This document shows positions 23,194 to 32,378 of a stretch of DNA of 64,000 bases, one piece after another; position 1 is the stretch's first letter; each line of letters starts with the position of its first letter. The translations under genes were made by a program, and so were the position numbers. Where the stretch lies: contig CAJTUV010000002.1 in assembly GCA_910579515.1 (NCBI GenBank), positions 124,001-188,000 on the forward strand. Direction: 5' to 3'. This DNA is from an uncultured Hungatella sp. Lineage in GTDB: Bacteria > Bacillota > Clostridia > Lachnospirales > Lachnospiraceae. The notes under the pieces are model-generated. The model did no database searches. It had not been told where the DNA came from and saw only the letters and a list, made by a program, of their open reading frames with translations.

Positions 23194-24639
23194 ATGAAAA
23201 AGATATTGTTTGTTGCTTCGGAGGCTGTTCCGTTTATTAAAACGGGAGGTCTTGCAGACGTAGTGGGCTCTTTACCAAAGTGTTTTAATAAGGAGTACTA
23301 TGACGTGCGTGTTATGATTCCCAAGTATCTGTGTATCAAGCAGGAATGGAGAGACCAGATGACCTATGTGGACCATTTCTATATGGATTATATGGGGCAG
23401 AGCCGTTATGTGGGAATCTTACAGCATGAGTATGAAGGAATCACCTATTATTTTATTGACAATGAGGGATATTTCAGCGGTCCCAAGCCATATGGAGATT
23501 GGCTGTATGATTTGGAGAAATTCTCCTTCTTCTGTAATGCGGCCCTTTCTGCTCTTCCGGTAATTGGGTTCCAGCCGGATGTGGTACATTGCCACGACTG
23601 GCAGACCGGCCTGATTCCGGTATACTTGAAAGACCGCTTCCGCGGCGGCGAATTTTTCTGCAATATGAAGTCAGTAATTACCATTCACAACTTAAAGTTC
23701 CAGGGCGTTTGGGATGTGAAAACGATTCAGAGATTTTCAGGGCTTCCAAACTACTATTTTGCACCGGATAAGCTGGAGGCATATAAGGACGGCAACCTGT
23801 TAAAAGGCGGCATCGTTTATGCAGATGCGATTACCACAGTCAGCGATACTTATGCAGAAGAGATTAAGATGCCATTTTACGGAGAGGGATTAGACGGACT
23901 GATGAGGGCTCGTTCCAACAGCTTAAGAGGGATTGTCAATGGAATTGACTATGAAGAATTTAACCCTGAGACAGATAAATTGATTGTACAAAATTACAAT
24001 GTCGATAATTTCCGTAAAGAAAAGGTGAAAAATAAACGGGCTCTCCAGAGTGAACTGGGTCTGGTGGTAGACGACCACAAGATGATGATCGGCGTGGTAT
24101 CCAGATTAACCGATCAGAAGGGCTTTGACTTGATTCAGCATGTGATTGATGACTTATGCAGCGACGACGTCCAGTTAGTGGTTTTGGGAACAGGTGAGGA
24201 GCGCTATGAAAATATGTTCCGCCACTATGACTGGAAATACAATGACAAGGTGTCAGCAAATATTTACTATTCCGAGCCTTTGTCTCACAAAATTTATGCT
24301 TCCTGTGATGCATTCCTTATGCCGTCTTTGTTTGAGCCCTGCGGTTTAAGCCAGCTCATGGCTCTGCGCTATGGAACTCTTCCGATTGTCAGGGAGACTG
24401 GCGGTTTGAAAGATACGGTAAAAGCATATAATGAATATGAGCATAGTGGAACAGGATTCTCTTTTACCAATTACAACGCTCATGAGATGCTTGCAACCAT
24501 TCGTTACGCAGAACATATTTTCTATGATAAGAAGAGAGAATGGAACACCATGGTGGACAGAGCGATGAAGGAGGACTATTCCTGGAATACTTCCGCCCTG
24601 AAATATCAGGAATTATATGACTGGCTGATTGGCTATTAA
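23194..24639 (+). CDS. glgA: Glycogen synthase (ADP-glucose type)
   Basis: 481 residues, GT5 family. The N-terminal ADP-glucose loop KTGGLADVVGSLPK, the HCHDWQTGLIP segment and the C-terminal EPCGLSQLMALRYGTLPIVRETGGLKDTV are all canonical. It elongates glycogen with ADP-glucose. Start at ATG 23194 with GAGGAGG. Other glg genes except the glgP remnant at the window start are absent here. Spo0A immediately upstream raises the possibility of sporulation-linked control, which the sequence does not prove. Confidence 0.96.
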   Translation: MKKILFVASEAVPFIKTGGLADVVGSLPKCFNKEYYDVRVMIPKYLCIKQEWRDQMTYVDHFYMDYMGQSRYVGILQHEYEGITYYFIDNEGYFSGPKPYGDWLYDLEKFSFFCNAALSALPVIGFQPDVVHCHDWQTGLIPVYLKDRFRGGEFFCNMKSVITIHNLKFQGVWDVKTIQRFSGLPNYYFAPDKLEAYKDGNLLKGGIVYADAITTVSDTYAEEIKMPFYGEGLDGLMRARSNSLRGIVNGIDYEEFNPETDKLIVQNYNVDNFRKEKVKNKRALQSELGLVVDDHKMMIGVVSRLTDQKGFDLIQHVIDDLCSDDVQLVVLGTGEERYENMFRHYDWKYNDKVSANIYYSEPLSHKIYASCDAFLMPSLFEPCGLSQLMALRYGTLPIVRETGGLKDTVKAYNEYEHSGTGFSFTNYNAHEMLATIRYAEHIFYDKKREWNTMVDRAMKEDYSWNTSALKYQELYDWLIGY

Positions 24640-24668
24640 AAGGAGATTGACAGAGAGGAAATCGGAGC

Positions 24669-25238
24669 ATGGAGACAGGCAGAATCTCTAAAAAAGAGAT
24701 GCAAAGGGCAAGGGACTGGGCCAAAGACGAGTCCTGGGTGAGAAAAAAAGAGTATGAAAAAGACGCGGAATACTTGGCGTGTGTTCAGGATATTCTGGAT
24801 CATCCCGTATTTCAGTCTATGGAGCAGTTTATTCAGCATGGTTCTACCACATGCAAGGCTCACTGCATTCAGGTGTCTTATATGTCTTATAAAATTTGCC
24901 GGAACAGAGGCTGGGACTTTGTTTCGGCAGCCAGGGCGGGACTTTTGCATGATCTGTTCCTATATGACTGGCATACCCATGCCAAAGAAACAGGAAATCA
25001 TTTTCACGGTCTTACCCACCCCAGAGTGGCTATGAACAACGCCATTGCTCATTTTCACATAACAAAGAAAGAGCAGAATATGATTTTGCGCCATATGTGG
25101 CCTTTGACTCCGATTCCTCCCAGATGGAAGGAAGGGTTTGTGCTTCTGTATACAGATAAATTTTGCAGTACAGCGGAAGTGGCTGCACAGATGAAGGAAC
25201 AGATTTTTATGGTTCTTTGGCCCAGGCAGTTTGGGTGA
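24669..25238 (+). CDS. HD-domain phosphohydrolase family protein
   Basis: 189 residues with an HD metal site: His65 in KAHCIQVSYMSY, His94-Asp95 in AGLLHDLFLYDWH, and a later Asp163 (YTDKFC). The domain fills most of the protein. HD proteins of this size are often (di)nucleotide phosphohydrolases; the substrate is not identifiable. It starts 29 nt after glgA and begins a close-packed cluster running to about 28.7 kb. Confidence 0.85.
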   Translation: METGRISKKEMQRARDWAKDESWVRKKEYEKDAEYLACVQDILDHPVFQSMEQFIQHGSTTCKAHCIQVSYMSYKICRNRGWDFVSAARAGLLHDLFLYDWHTHAKETGNHFHGLTHPRVAMNNAIAHFHITKKEQNMILRHMWPLTPIPPRWKEGFVLLYTDKFCSTAEVAAQMKEQIFMVLWPRQFG

Positions 25239-25265
25239 CAATAAGAGAAAAGACAGGAGTTGGTT

Positions 25266-25721
25266 ATGATTTTTCAGCAATTAGTCAGCAATCAGGTGTT
25301 GATCAGCTCCATGACAGGATGGCTGGTGGCGCAATTATTAAAGACGATTATTGACTGTGCCTTAAATAGATCGTTTTCTGCAGAGCGTTTGGTTGGTTCA
25401 GGGGGAATGCCCAGTTCCCATTCTTCTACGGTATGTGCTATGGTGACGTCGGCCGCAATCTGTTATGGAGTTGCTTCCGACCAATTTGCTTTCAGTTTTG
25501 TGCTGGCTTCCATTGTGATGTATGACGCCATTGGCGTGCGGCGGGAGACTGGTAAGCAGGCCAGGTTATTGAATATGATTATGCAGCAGGATTTATTTAA
25601 AATGAATGCAGGAGACTTCCAGGAAAAGCTGAAGGAGTTTGTGGGACATACGCCTCTTCAGGTGCTGGCAGGAGCGATTTTGGGAATTATTGTAGCTGTG
25701 GTTGCAGATCTGGCGTATTGA
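25266..25721 (+). CDS. Divergent PAP2-family membrane protein (DUF212)
   Basis: 151 residues with the DUF212 hallmarks LLKTIIDCALNRSF, SGGMPSSHSSTVCAM and MYDAIGVRRETGKQA, and about four membrane segments. It is related to acid-phosphatase-type lipid phosphatases but its function is not established. Start chosen at ATG 25266 with AGGAG 6 nt upstream. Confidence 0.88.
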   Translation: MIFQQLVSNQVLISSMTGWLVAQLLKTIIDCALNRSFSAERLVGSGGMPSSHSSTVCAMVTSAAICYGVASDQFAFSFVLASIVMYDAIGVRRETGKQARLLNMIMQQDLFKMNAGDFQEKLKEFVGHTPLQVLAGAILGIIVAVVADLAY

Positions 25722-25745
25722 GAATAAGGAAGGTAGGATTTTAAG

Positions 25746-26300
25746 ATGTATCATATGATAAACTGGTTTTTTTTGTGCAGCTTCTTAGGCTATTGCCTGG
25801 AGTGTGTGGTGCTTTCTTGGGAGTATAAAACGCCAGTAGTGGACAGAGGATTTGGGCATGGACCATTTTGTATCATCTATGGTTTTGGAGCATTGGGGGC
25901 CAACTTATTTTTGGGGCCTATTTCCCAGTGGCCGCTGGTGCTTTATGTTTCCTCGATGCTGATGGCAACCTGCATGGAGCTGGCTACGGCTGCAGTGATG
26001 ATCCGAATGTTTGGCGGCTTTTGGTGGGATTATAGTAAAAAGCCTTTTAACTATAAGGGAATTATCTGCCTGGAAAGCAGCATCGGATGGGGATTTTTAG
26101 GACTATTGTATTTTGGATTTTTAAACCGTTTTCTGCACAAATTAGTGGGCTTTGTGCCAGAGCGATTTGGGAGTGTTTTGGCTTTATGTCTGTTGATTGC
26201 ATACACCATTGATTTTCTGTATTGTGTCAAGGAACGATTGAGAGACGGCTGTACAGAAGAAGGGAAAACGGTGATTGGAAGATTGAGCATCCGTTCATAG
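25746..26300 (+). CDS. CmpB-like integral membrane protein (putative ABC-transporter type IV, PF06541)
   Basis: 184 residues with five or six hydrophobic segments. The opening WFFLCSFLGYCLECVVLSWEY and VVDRGFGHGPFCIIYGFGA, then GGFWWDYSKKPFNYKGIICLESSIGWG, are the conserved parts of this family. Despite the family name, there is no ATPase partner here and its role is unknown. GGAAGG precedes the ATG. Confidence 0.8.
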   Translation: MYHMINWFFLCSFLGYCLECVVLSWEYKTPVVDRGFGHGPFCIIYGFGALGANLFLGPISQWPLVLYVSSMLMATCMELATAAVMIRMFGGFWWDYSKKPFNYKGIICLESSIGWGFLGLLYFGFLNRFLHKLVGFVPERFGSVLALCLLIAYTIDFLYCVKERLRDGCTEEGKTVIGRLSIRS

Positions 26301-26373
26301 GTGAAAAGAAGTACTTATGAAGGGTGCTTCTTTTTTGGCGAATGGACATTTGCAAAATGAAAGAGGTAAGGTT

Positions 26374-26970
26374 GTGGAAAAGGGAACTTGGATTTTGGCT
26401 TCTGGATCACCCAGGCGTCAGGAATTGCTGGGCCAGCTGGGAGTGAATTTTCTGGTACAGCCCAGCGAGATAGAGGAGAATGTAAACAGTAACAAGCCGG
26501 AGGAGGTAGTTTTAGAACTGTCTTCCCAAAAGGCGACAGCAGTAGCTTTCCAGGCGCCGCCTTACAGCCTGGTGCTGGGGGCAGATACTGTGGTGGCTGT
26601 TAACGATAAAATTTTGGGGAAACCTGCTACCCATGAGGAAGCGTATGAGATGATTGCCAGCCTTCAGGGGAGGACTCACCAGGTGTATACAGGAGTTACT
26701 ATGATTTGTAAGGAAGAGAATGGACAAAGGGGAGTATCCTTTGTGGAGAGGACGGATGTGACGCTGTTTCCCATGTCTGAGGAGGAGATTTCGGATTATG
26801 CCAAATCAGAAGAGCCAATGGACAAGGCTGGAGGTTATGGGATTCAGGGTAGGTTTGCAAGGTATGTATTGGCAATTCATGGAGATTATAGTAATGTGGT
26901 GGGCTTGCCTGTAGGACGGGTTTATCAGGAATGGAAACGTTTGATGGAACAGGAGGAACAGGATGATTAA
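26374..26970 (+). CDS. maf: Maf-type nucleotide pyrophosphatase
   Basis: About 198 residues with the Maf signature ASGSPRRQELLGQLG, LGADTVV and MDKAGGYGIQG. It hydrolyses non-canonical or excess nucleoside triphosphates and is linked to septum formation in Bacillus. I prefer the GTG at 26374, preceded by AGAGG; an ATG at 26317 would add 19 residues not typical of the family. It overlaps the next gene by 8 nt. Confidence 0.9.
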   Translation: MEKGTWILASGSPRRQELLGQLGVNFLVQPSEIEENVNSNKPEEVVLELSSQKATAVAFQAPPYSLVLGADTVVAVNDKILGKPATHEEAYEMIASLQGRTHQVYTGVTMICKEENGQRGVSFVERTDVTLFPMSEEEISDYAKSEEPMDKAGGYGIQGRFARYVLAIHGDYSNVVGLPVGRVYQEWKRLMEQEEQDD

Positions 26971-27748
26971 ACTGATTGCATCTGACATTGACGGCACCTT
27001 GGTAAAGGATGGCACGAATGTCCTAAATCCAGAGATTTATGAGGTGATTTTAAAATTAAAGGAGAGAGGGATTCAATTTGCAGCGGCCAGCGGCCGCCAG
27101 TGGGGCAGCATTGAGCAGCTGTTTGAACCTGTAAAAGAGAGGATTTTCTATTTGTCGGATAATGGGGCTTACGTAGGGTGCCACGGGCGCAACCTGTTTT
27201 TGAATACTCTTGATCCAGAGCTTACTATGGAGATGGTAGAGGATATTCGGAAAGAACCTGACCTTGAAGTGATGCTCAGCGGGCCGGATGTGGTCTATAT
27301 GGATACGAAAGATCAGGGGTTTGTGGACTGGATGATAGAAGGTTACAAGTTTCGGGTCAAGCTGGTGGAAGACGTTCGAAGGGTGAAGGATTCTTTTATC
27401 AAGGTGTCTGCTTACAAAAAGCATGGGGTGCAGGAGGCTACGAAAGAGCTTCGTGCCAAGTATGGGCAGCGTATGAAAGTGACCATATCCGGCGATATGT
27501 GGATGGACTGTATGGCTACCGGAGTGTGTAAGGGACAGGCCATTCAGCTTTTGCAGGACAATCTGGAGATCAAGCCAGAGGAGACTATGGTTTTCGGGGA
27601 CCAGCTAAATGATGTGGAGATGCTTCAGAGGGCATATTACAGCTTTGCAGTGGGAAATGCCAGGCCGGAGGTAAAAAAGACTGCCAGGTTTCAGGCGGAC
27701 ACGAATGACAGAGACGGTGTGTTAAAGGTGCTAAAACTGTTATTGTGA
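26963..27748 (+). CDS. Cof-type HAD-superfamily phosphatase
   Basis: 261 residues of HAD subfamily IIB: motif I IASDIDGTLVKDG, motif II in the AASGR segment, Lys in motif III, and motif IV FGDQLNDVEML. A large cap domain lies between motifs II and III. These enzymes dephosphorylate sugar phosphates or flavin nucleotides. The ATG lies inside the end of maf and is preceded by GGAGGAACAGG, showing coupling. Confidence 0.92.
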   Translation: MIKLIASDIDGTLVKDGTNVLNPEIYEVILKLKERGIQFAAASGRQWGSIEQLFEPVKERIFYLSDNGAYVGCHGRNLFLNTLDPELTMEMVEDIRKEPDLEVMLSGPDVVYMDTKDQGFVDWMIEGYKFRVKLVEDVRRVKDSFIKVSAYKKHGVQEATKELRAKYGQRMKVTISGDMWMDCMATGVCKGQAIQLLQDNLEIKPEETMVFGDQLNDVEMLQRAYYSFAVGNARPEVKKTARFQADTNDRDGVLKVLKLLL

Positions 27749-27760
27749 GAGGAGTATTAA

Positions 27761-28741
27761 ATGGGAAGGAAAAAAAAGCGGAAAACGGGCTTTTTTGTGC
27801 TCTTTCTATGTGTTATGGTTTTGTTTACGGGCTGTAAAAAGGAGGTTACCAGCGCCCCCACGGCCAGAAGTGATTACAACTACACAAGACCTCAGGCAAT
27901 GATCATTGTTGCAACAGAGAGGAATCGCTATGAGCAGGCATATACAGATGCTGTCTGGGAGGTGACTCTGGAGGGAGGTCAGACTTTTGAAACGTATCTG
28001 CTGGAACAGCTTAGGACGTTTTTGAGAGATTTAAAGACCATGAATCTCTTGGCGGACAGTGAAGGAATTGATTTGACCAATGCGGAAAAAGAGAGAATTC
28101 GTCACATAGCGGAAGAGTATTACAGCGGTTTGACACAAGATGATATTCAATTCATGGGGATCACATCAGACGATGTATTGTTTATGTATCAGGAGTATTA
28201 CAGGGCGAATAAGGTGGTGGGAGAGCTGACAAAGGATGTGAATCTGGAGGTCAGCGACAGCGAGGCAAAGGTGATTTCTGTCCGCCAGATTGTGCTTGGG
28301 GATAGGCAGGAGGCTCTTTCGGTCCACAAAAGAGTGTCTGAGGAAGGAAGCGATTTTGCATCCATTGCCAGGGAGACTACGACTGCAGAAACTATCGAGC
28401 GGCGGATTGGGCGAGGCGAGGAGCCGCAAGGTGTGGAAGACGTTTTGTTTGCCCTGACAACTGGAGAGATTAGTCCGGTGGTGATGGTAGACGATGTCTA
28501 TTATATTTTCCAATGCGTCAGTGATTACGACATGGATGCAACCAAAGAGAGAAAGACCCAGATTCACGAAGAACGGAAAGCATGGGTCTTTCAACAGATT
28601 TTTGATCAATTCCAGGAAAATAACCAAGTCGTGTTTTCGGAGGAAATCTGGGCGGATATCCGGTTTTCTAAGGACGATGCATGCACAACGGATAACTTCT
28701 TTGCCTTATACCAGGAGGAATTTGGAAGCAAGGGCTACTAA
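27761..28741 (+). CDS. PrsA-like peptidyl-prolyl isomerase lipoprotein
   Basis: 326 residues. An N-terminal lipoprotein signal (MVLFTGC, Cys at about 26) places it on the outer face of the membrane. A SurA/PrsA-like N-domain is followed by a parvulin domain from about residue 170: VISVRQIVLGDRQEALSVHKRVSEEGSDFASIA ... IGRGEEPQGVEDVLFALTTGEISPVVMVDDVYYIF. It would help fold exported proteins. The last 36 nt overlap the convergent M18 peptidase gene. Confidence 0.88.
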   Translation: MGRKKKRKTGFFVLFLCVMVLFTGCKKEVTSAPTARSDYNYTRPQAMIIVATERNRYEQAYTDAVWEVTLEGGQTFETYLLEQLRTFLRDLKTMNLLADSEGIDLTNAEKERIRHIAEEYYSGLTQDDIQFMGITSDDVLFMYQEYYRANKVVGELTKDVNLEVSDSEAKVISVRQIVLGDRQEALSVHKRVSEEGSDFASIARETTTAETIERRIGRGEEPQGVEDVLFALTTGEISPVVMVDDVYYIFQCVSDYDMDATKERKTQIHEERKAWVFQQIFDQFQENNQVVFSEEIWADIRFSKDDACTTDNFFALYQEEFGSKGY

Positions 28742-30004
28742 GGCGGCCTGGTCTTTCGCACCCATCAGCTCTCTTGCAGAGTGCATGGCCAGAATTGGTA
28801 CGCCGACGTCTACGGTCTTCATGGCCAGGAGGGTAGATGAAAGGGCTCCTAAGGTGGAACCGCCCGGCATGTCGGAACGGTTGGAAAACTTTTTATAGGG
28901 AATCTGGTGGCTTTGGCACAGACCTTCTATGACGCTGATACAGAAGGCGTCTGTAGAATAGGACTGGCGGGCCGCCATTTTTATTGCCACACCGTCGCCA
29001 GAAAAAATCTGGTTTTTGATATCGCATTTTTCCTTGTGATTGGGGTGCATGGCGTGAGCCACGTCCATGGACAGAAGGAAGCCGTCCATAACGGAATTTA
29101 AGTAAGTGCTTCGGTCATAACCTAGAGACATAAAAATTTTTTCCAGGATTCGTTCTGTGACAGCAGACAGGGCGCCCTGCTTGGTCCGGCTTCCGATTTC
29201 CTCATTGTCATACAGAGCAATGACATTTAAGCCGTTTGAACGGAATCCGGAAAGGATGGCGGACAGGCATGCATGGACAGAGGTCAGGTTATCTAAGCGG
29301 GGAGCGCTGAAAAATTCGTTGTTCAGTCCCGTGGTGAGGCAGGAATCCAGGTTGTAAACATAGATTTCATAGTCCAGAATCTCCTCTGGACGGCACTGTG
29401 CCTCCTGTGCCAACAGGTTTAAAAAGTAGTGGTCCTTGTCCAAATGTTCTGTTACCAGTGTCAAAAGCGGCAGCATATCAACCTGGGGATTCAATTTTAC
29501 CCCGTCGTTTACCTCCCGATTCATGTGGATAGCCAGATTCGGAATCACTAAAAGAGGCTTTTTCATGTCAATAAACCGGACTCTTGGAGAGAAGGGCGCC
29601 TCTCCTTTTAAGCACACCTTTCCTGCCATGGAGAGAGGACGGTCCAGCCAGGTGTTTAAAATGGGGCCGCCGTAAACTTCCACATTCAGCTTTCCGTAGC
29701 GGTCTGTGGTAACCTCAGGGGAGGGCTTTAATTTCAGGCAGGGCCAGTCTGTGTGGGAGGCCTCCATACGCAGGGAAGGACGGTCTGTCAAATCAGGACC
29801 TACGGTAAAGGCCAAGAGAGAAGAATCAAAAATCGGAAGAAAGTAGCCGTTATCTGGCTGTAAGTCCCAGGTATCTGCCAAAGAGAGGGCATGAAATCCT
29901 GCATCCTCTAACTGGCGGCAAGACTCTAAAATGCAGTGATAAGGGGAAACAGAGGCTGACAAAAGGTCAGACAGAGAAGACAATACTTGTTCTGTGTTCA
30001 TCAT
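28706..30004 (-). CDS. M18-family aminopeptidase
   Basis: 432 residues with the M18 zinc ligands visible in ASHTDWPCLKLKP, ALYDNEEIGSRTKQGA and MDVAHAMHPNHKEK, plus an HSARELMGAKD end. It removes N-terminal acidic or neutral residues from peptides in the cytoplasm. AAGGAG lies 6 nt before the tandem ATG-ATG start. Its 3' end runs into the convergent foldase gene by 36 nt, so the two mRNAs are complementary there. Confidence 0.93.
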   Translation of the reverse strand: MMNTEQVLSSLSDLLSASVSPYHCILESCRQLEDAGFHALSLADTWDLQPDNGYFLPIFDSSLLAFTVGPDLTDRPSLRMEASHTDWPCLKLKPSPEVTTDRYGKLNVEVYGGPILNTWLDRPLSMAGKVCLKGEAPFSPRVRFIDMKKPLLVIPNLAIHMNREVNDGVKLNPQVDMLPLLTLVTEHLDKDHYFLNLLAQEAQCRPEEILDYEIYVYNLDSCLTTGLNNEFFSAPRLDNLTSVHACLSAILSGFRSNGLNVIALYDNEEIGSRTKQGALSAVTERILEKIFMSLGYDRSTYLNSVMDGFLLSMDVAHAMHPNHKEKCDIKNQIFSGDGVAIKMAARQSYSTDAFCISVIEGLCQSHQIPYKKFSNRSDMPGGSTLGALSSTLLAMKTVDVGVPILAMHSARELMGAKDQAALVALASKFLLV

Positions 30005-30103
30005 GATATACTCCTTTTTGTATTCATTCGTTGATACATCGTTTATGGAAAGAAGTATATCATGTCTGACAGAAAAATGGGAAGGGATTTCATGAAAAAT
30101 TCA

Positions 30104-30131
30104 TTGACATCTTATTAAAATAGATTACAAT
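30104..30131 (+). promoter_or_regulatory. Promoter of the alpha-galactosidase gene
   Basis: TTGACA (30104-30109), 16-bp spacer, TACAAT (30126-30131), 41 nt before the ATG. Confidence 0.7.
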
Positions 30132-30172
30132 ACAACTACAGAAAGCGAAAGAACAAAAAGGAGAACGGCCAT

Positions 30173-32368
30173 ATGCCAATCATTTACGACAAAACGAGAA
30201 AGGTGTTTGCACTAAACACTCCAGAAACCACTTACGGGATTGCAATCCTGGACGGAATCTATGTGGCTCATGCTTATTACGGAAAGACAATCCCCACAGA
30301 AGATATCCGCTGTTTGCTGAAAGAAAACGAAGTTCCCTATACTCCCAGCCAAAACGGGAGAGAGAAAGCGGCTTTTCTGGACGCTATGTGGATGGAGTAT
30401 CCAGAAAGCGGAATGGGGGATTTCAGGGAGTCGGCTTTTTGTCTGAGAACCCAAAAGGGACATAAAGCCAGCGAGCTTTTCTATGAAAGCTTTGAGATTG
30501 AGCAGGGAAAGCCAGAGCTTGATGGTATGCCCTCTACTTGGGGGAAGAAGGAGGACTGCACCACGTTAAAGCTGTTCTGCAGGGATGCCTTGACAGACGT
30601 CAGAGTCTGTTTACAGTATACGGTTTTTGAGCATGTGGATGTGATCGCCAGGTCTGTGGTGGTGGAGAACCATGGAAAGGAACCGGTCTATTTAGAGAAG
30701 GTATTCAGCGCCTGTTTAGACATAGAGGATCGGGATTTTCAGGTCGTAAGCTTGATGGGAGCCTGGGCCAGAGAACGTTATATCCAAAGGCTTCCTCTGG
30801 GATACGGGAGGCAGTGTGCGGCTTCTTTTCGGGGAGAGTCCAGCCATCAGGAGCATCCGTTTATGGCTCTTGTCACACCAAAGACTACCCAGGACACAGG
30901 AGAGGTTTATGCCATGAATTTTGTGTATTCTGGAAATTTTATGGCCCAGGCAGAGAAGGACCCCTTTGATTCTGTTCGTTTGGTTATGGGAATCCATCCT
31001 GGAGAGTTTTGCTGGAAGTTAGAGCCAGAAGAAACATTTACTGCCCCTGAGACAGTGATGGTATATTCTGACAAAGGTTTTGGAAAAATGACCCGCACGT
31101 TCCATAAACTATACAGAGAGCATTTGATTCGCAGCCCTTATCTGAACCAGAAAAGACCTATTTTAATCAATAACTGGGAGGCTACTTATTTTGACTTTGA
31201 TGAGAAAAAGCTTTTAGAGATTGCCAAAGAAGCGTCTGAACTGGGTATTGAGATGCTGGTCATGGACGACGGCTGGTTTGGACGCCGCAACACAGATGAA
31301 AGCTCTTTGGGAGACTGGCAGGTCAATGAAAATAAGCTAAAGGGCGGTCTGAAGAATCTGACAGAACAAGTAAATGAAATGGGAATGAAGTTTGGCATTT
31401 GGTTTGAGCCGGAAATGGTGTCTCCAGATTCCGATCTATACAGGGCCCATCCAGACTGGGTGCTTCAGATTCCGGGAAGGGAGACCACACTTAGCAGGGC
31501 TCAGTGTGTGCTGGATTTGTCCAGACAGGAAGTGGTGGATGCAGTTTATAAGATGGTGGCTGAGATTTTAAAAAGCGCTTCCATAGACTATGTGAAGTGG
31601 GATATGAACCGTCCTCTGGCTACTTTGGGAAGCGCCTGTCTGCCGCCTGACCGAATGGGAGAACTGTCTCACAGATATGTATTAGGCGTTTACCAGCTAC
31701 AGGAGCGGCTGCTTTGTGATTTCCCAGACCTTCTTTTGGAGAACTGTTCCAGCGGCGGAGGGCGTTTTGACCCTGGTATGCTGTATTACAGCCCTCAGAT
31801 TTGGTGCTCAGACGATACCGACGCCATAGAGCGGCTGGCGGTTCAGGAGGGCACGGCCCTTTTATATCCACTATCCTGTATCGGAGCTCATGTCAGCGCC
31901 TGCCCGAACCACGTTCTTGGCAGGGTGACGCCGTTTGAGACCAGAGGCCATGTGGCATTGGCCGGAACCTTTGGCTATGAGCTGGATATCACAAAGCTGA
32001 CGAGGGAAGAGAAGGAGATGGTAAAGGAGCAGGTAAAACAGTACCATCAGTATTACAGTCTGATCTCTGAGGGGGAGTACTACCGTCTGGCTTCTTATCA
32101 GGAGAACAAGCAGTATGACAGCTGGATGGTGGTTTCTCAGGATAAGAAGGAGGCTCTCCTCTTTTATGTCCAGGTTCTGGCTTCGCCTCAACGTAAAAGC
32201 ATTTGCTTACGGCTTGCCGGACTGGAGGAAAAGGCGTTTTATGAGGTAAATCTAATTTCTGGAAAAGAGGAGATTCGTTCTGGAGCGGCGCTTATGTATG
32301 CAGGGCTTCGCATTCCCAGGATGACAGGAGATTTTCGCAGTCTTCTGTGCCACATTTGTAGGAAGTAA
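30173..32368 (+). CDS. GH36 alpha-galactosidase
   Basis: 731 residues without a signal peptide, so a cytoplasmic enzyme acting on imported melibiose or raffinose-type sugars. The GH36 active site is intact: nucleophile Asp477 in DYVKWDMNR and acid/base Asp547 in QIWCSDDTDAIER, together with LVMDDGWFG and ENCSSGGGRFD. An N-terminal beta-sandwich (about 1-315) and C-terminal strand domain flank the barrel. The phosphoglucomutase follows 10 nt later. A galactokinase lies at 58 kb; no sugar importer is nearby. Confidence 0.95.
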   Translation: MPIIYDKTRKVFALNTPETTYGIAILDGIYVAHAYYGKTIPTEDIRCLLKENEVPYTPSQNGREKAAFLDAMWMEYPESGMGDFRESAFCLRTQKGHKASELFYESFEIEQGKPELDGMPSTWGKKEDCTTLKLFCRDALTDVRVCLQYTVFEHVDVIARSVVVENHGKEPVYLEKVFSACLDIEDRDFQVVSLMGAWARERYIQRLPLGYGRQCAASFRGESSHQEHPFMALVTPKTTQDTGEVYAMNFVYSGNFMAQAEKDPFDSVRLVMGIHPGEFCWKLEPEETFTAPETVMVYSDKGFGKMTRTFHKLYREHLIRSPYLNQKRPILINNWEATYFDFDEKKLLEIAKEASELGIEMLVMDDGWFGRRNTDESSLGDWQVNENKLKGGLKNLTEQVNEMGMKFGIWFEPEMVSPDSDLYRAHPDWVLQIPGRETTLSRAQCVLDLSRQEVVDAVYKMVAEILKSASIDYVKWDMNRPLATLGSACLPPDRMGELSHRYVLGVYQLQERLLCDFPDLLLENCSSGGGRFDPGMLYYSPQIWCSDDTDAIERLAVQEGTALLYPLSCIGAHVSACPNHVLGRVTPFETRGHVALAGTFGYELDITKLTREEKEMVKEQVKQYHQYYSLISEGEYYRLASYQENKQYDSWMVVSQDKKEALLFYVQVLASPQRKSICLRLAGLEEKAFYEVNLISGKEEIRSGAALMYAGLRIPRMTGDFRSLLCHICRK

Positions 32369-32378
32369 AGGAGAACGT

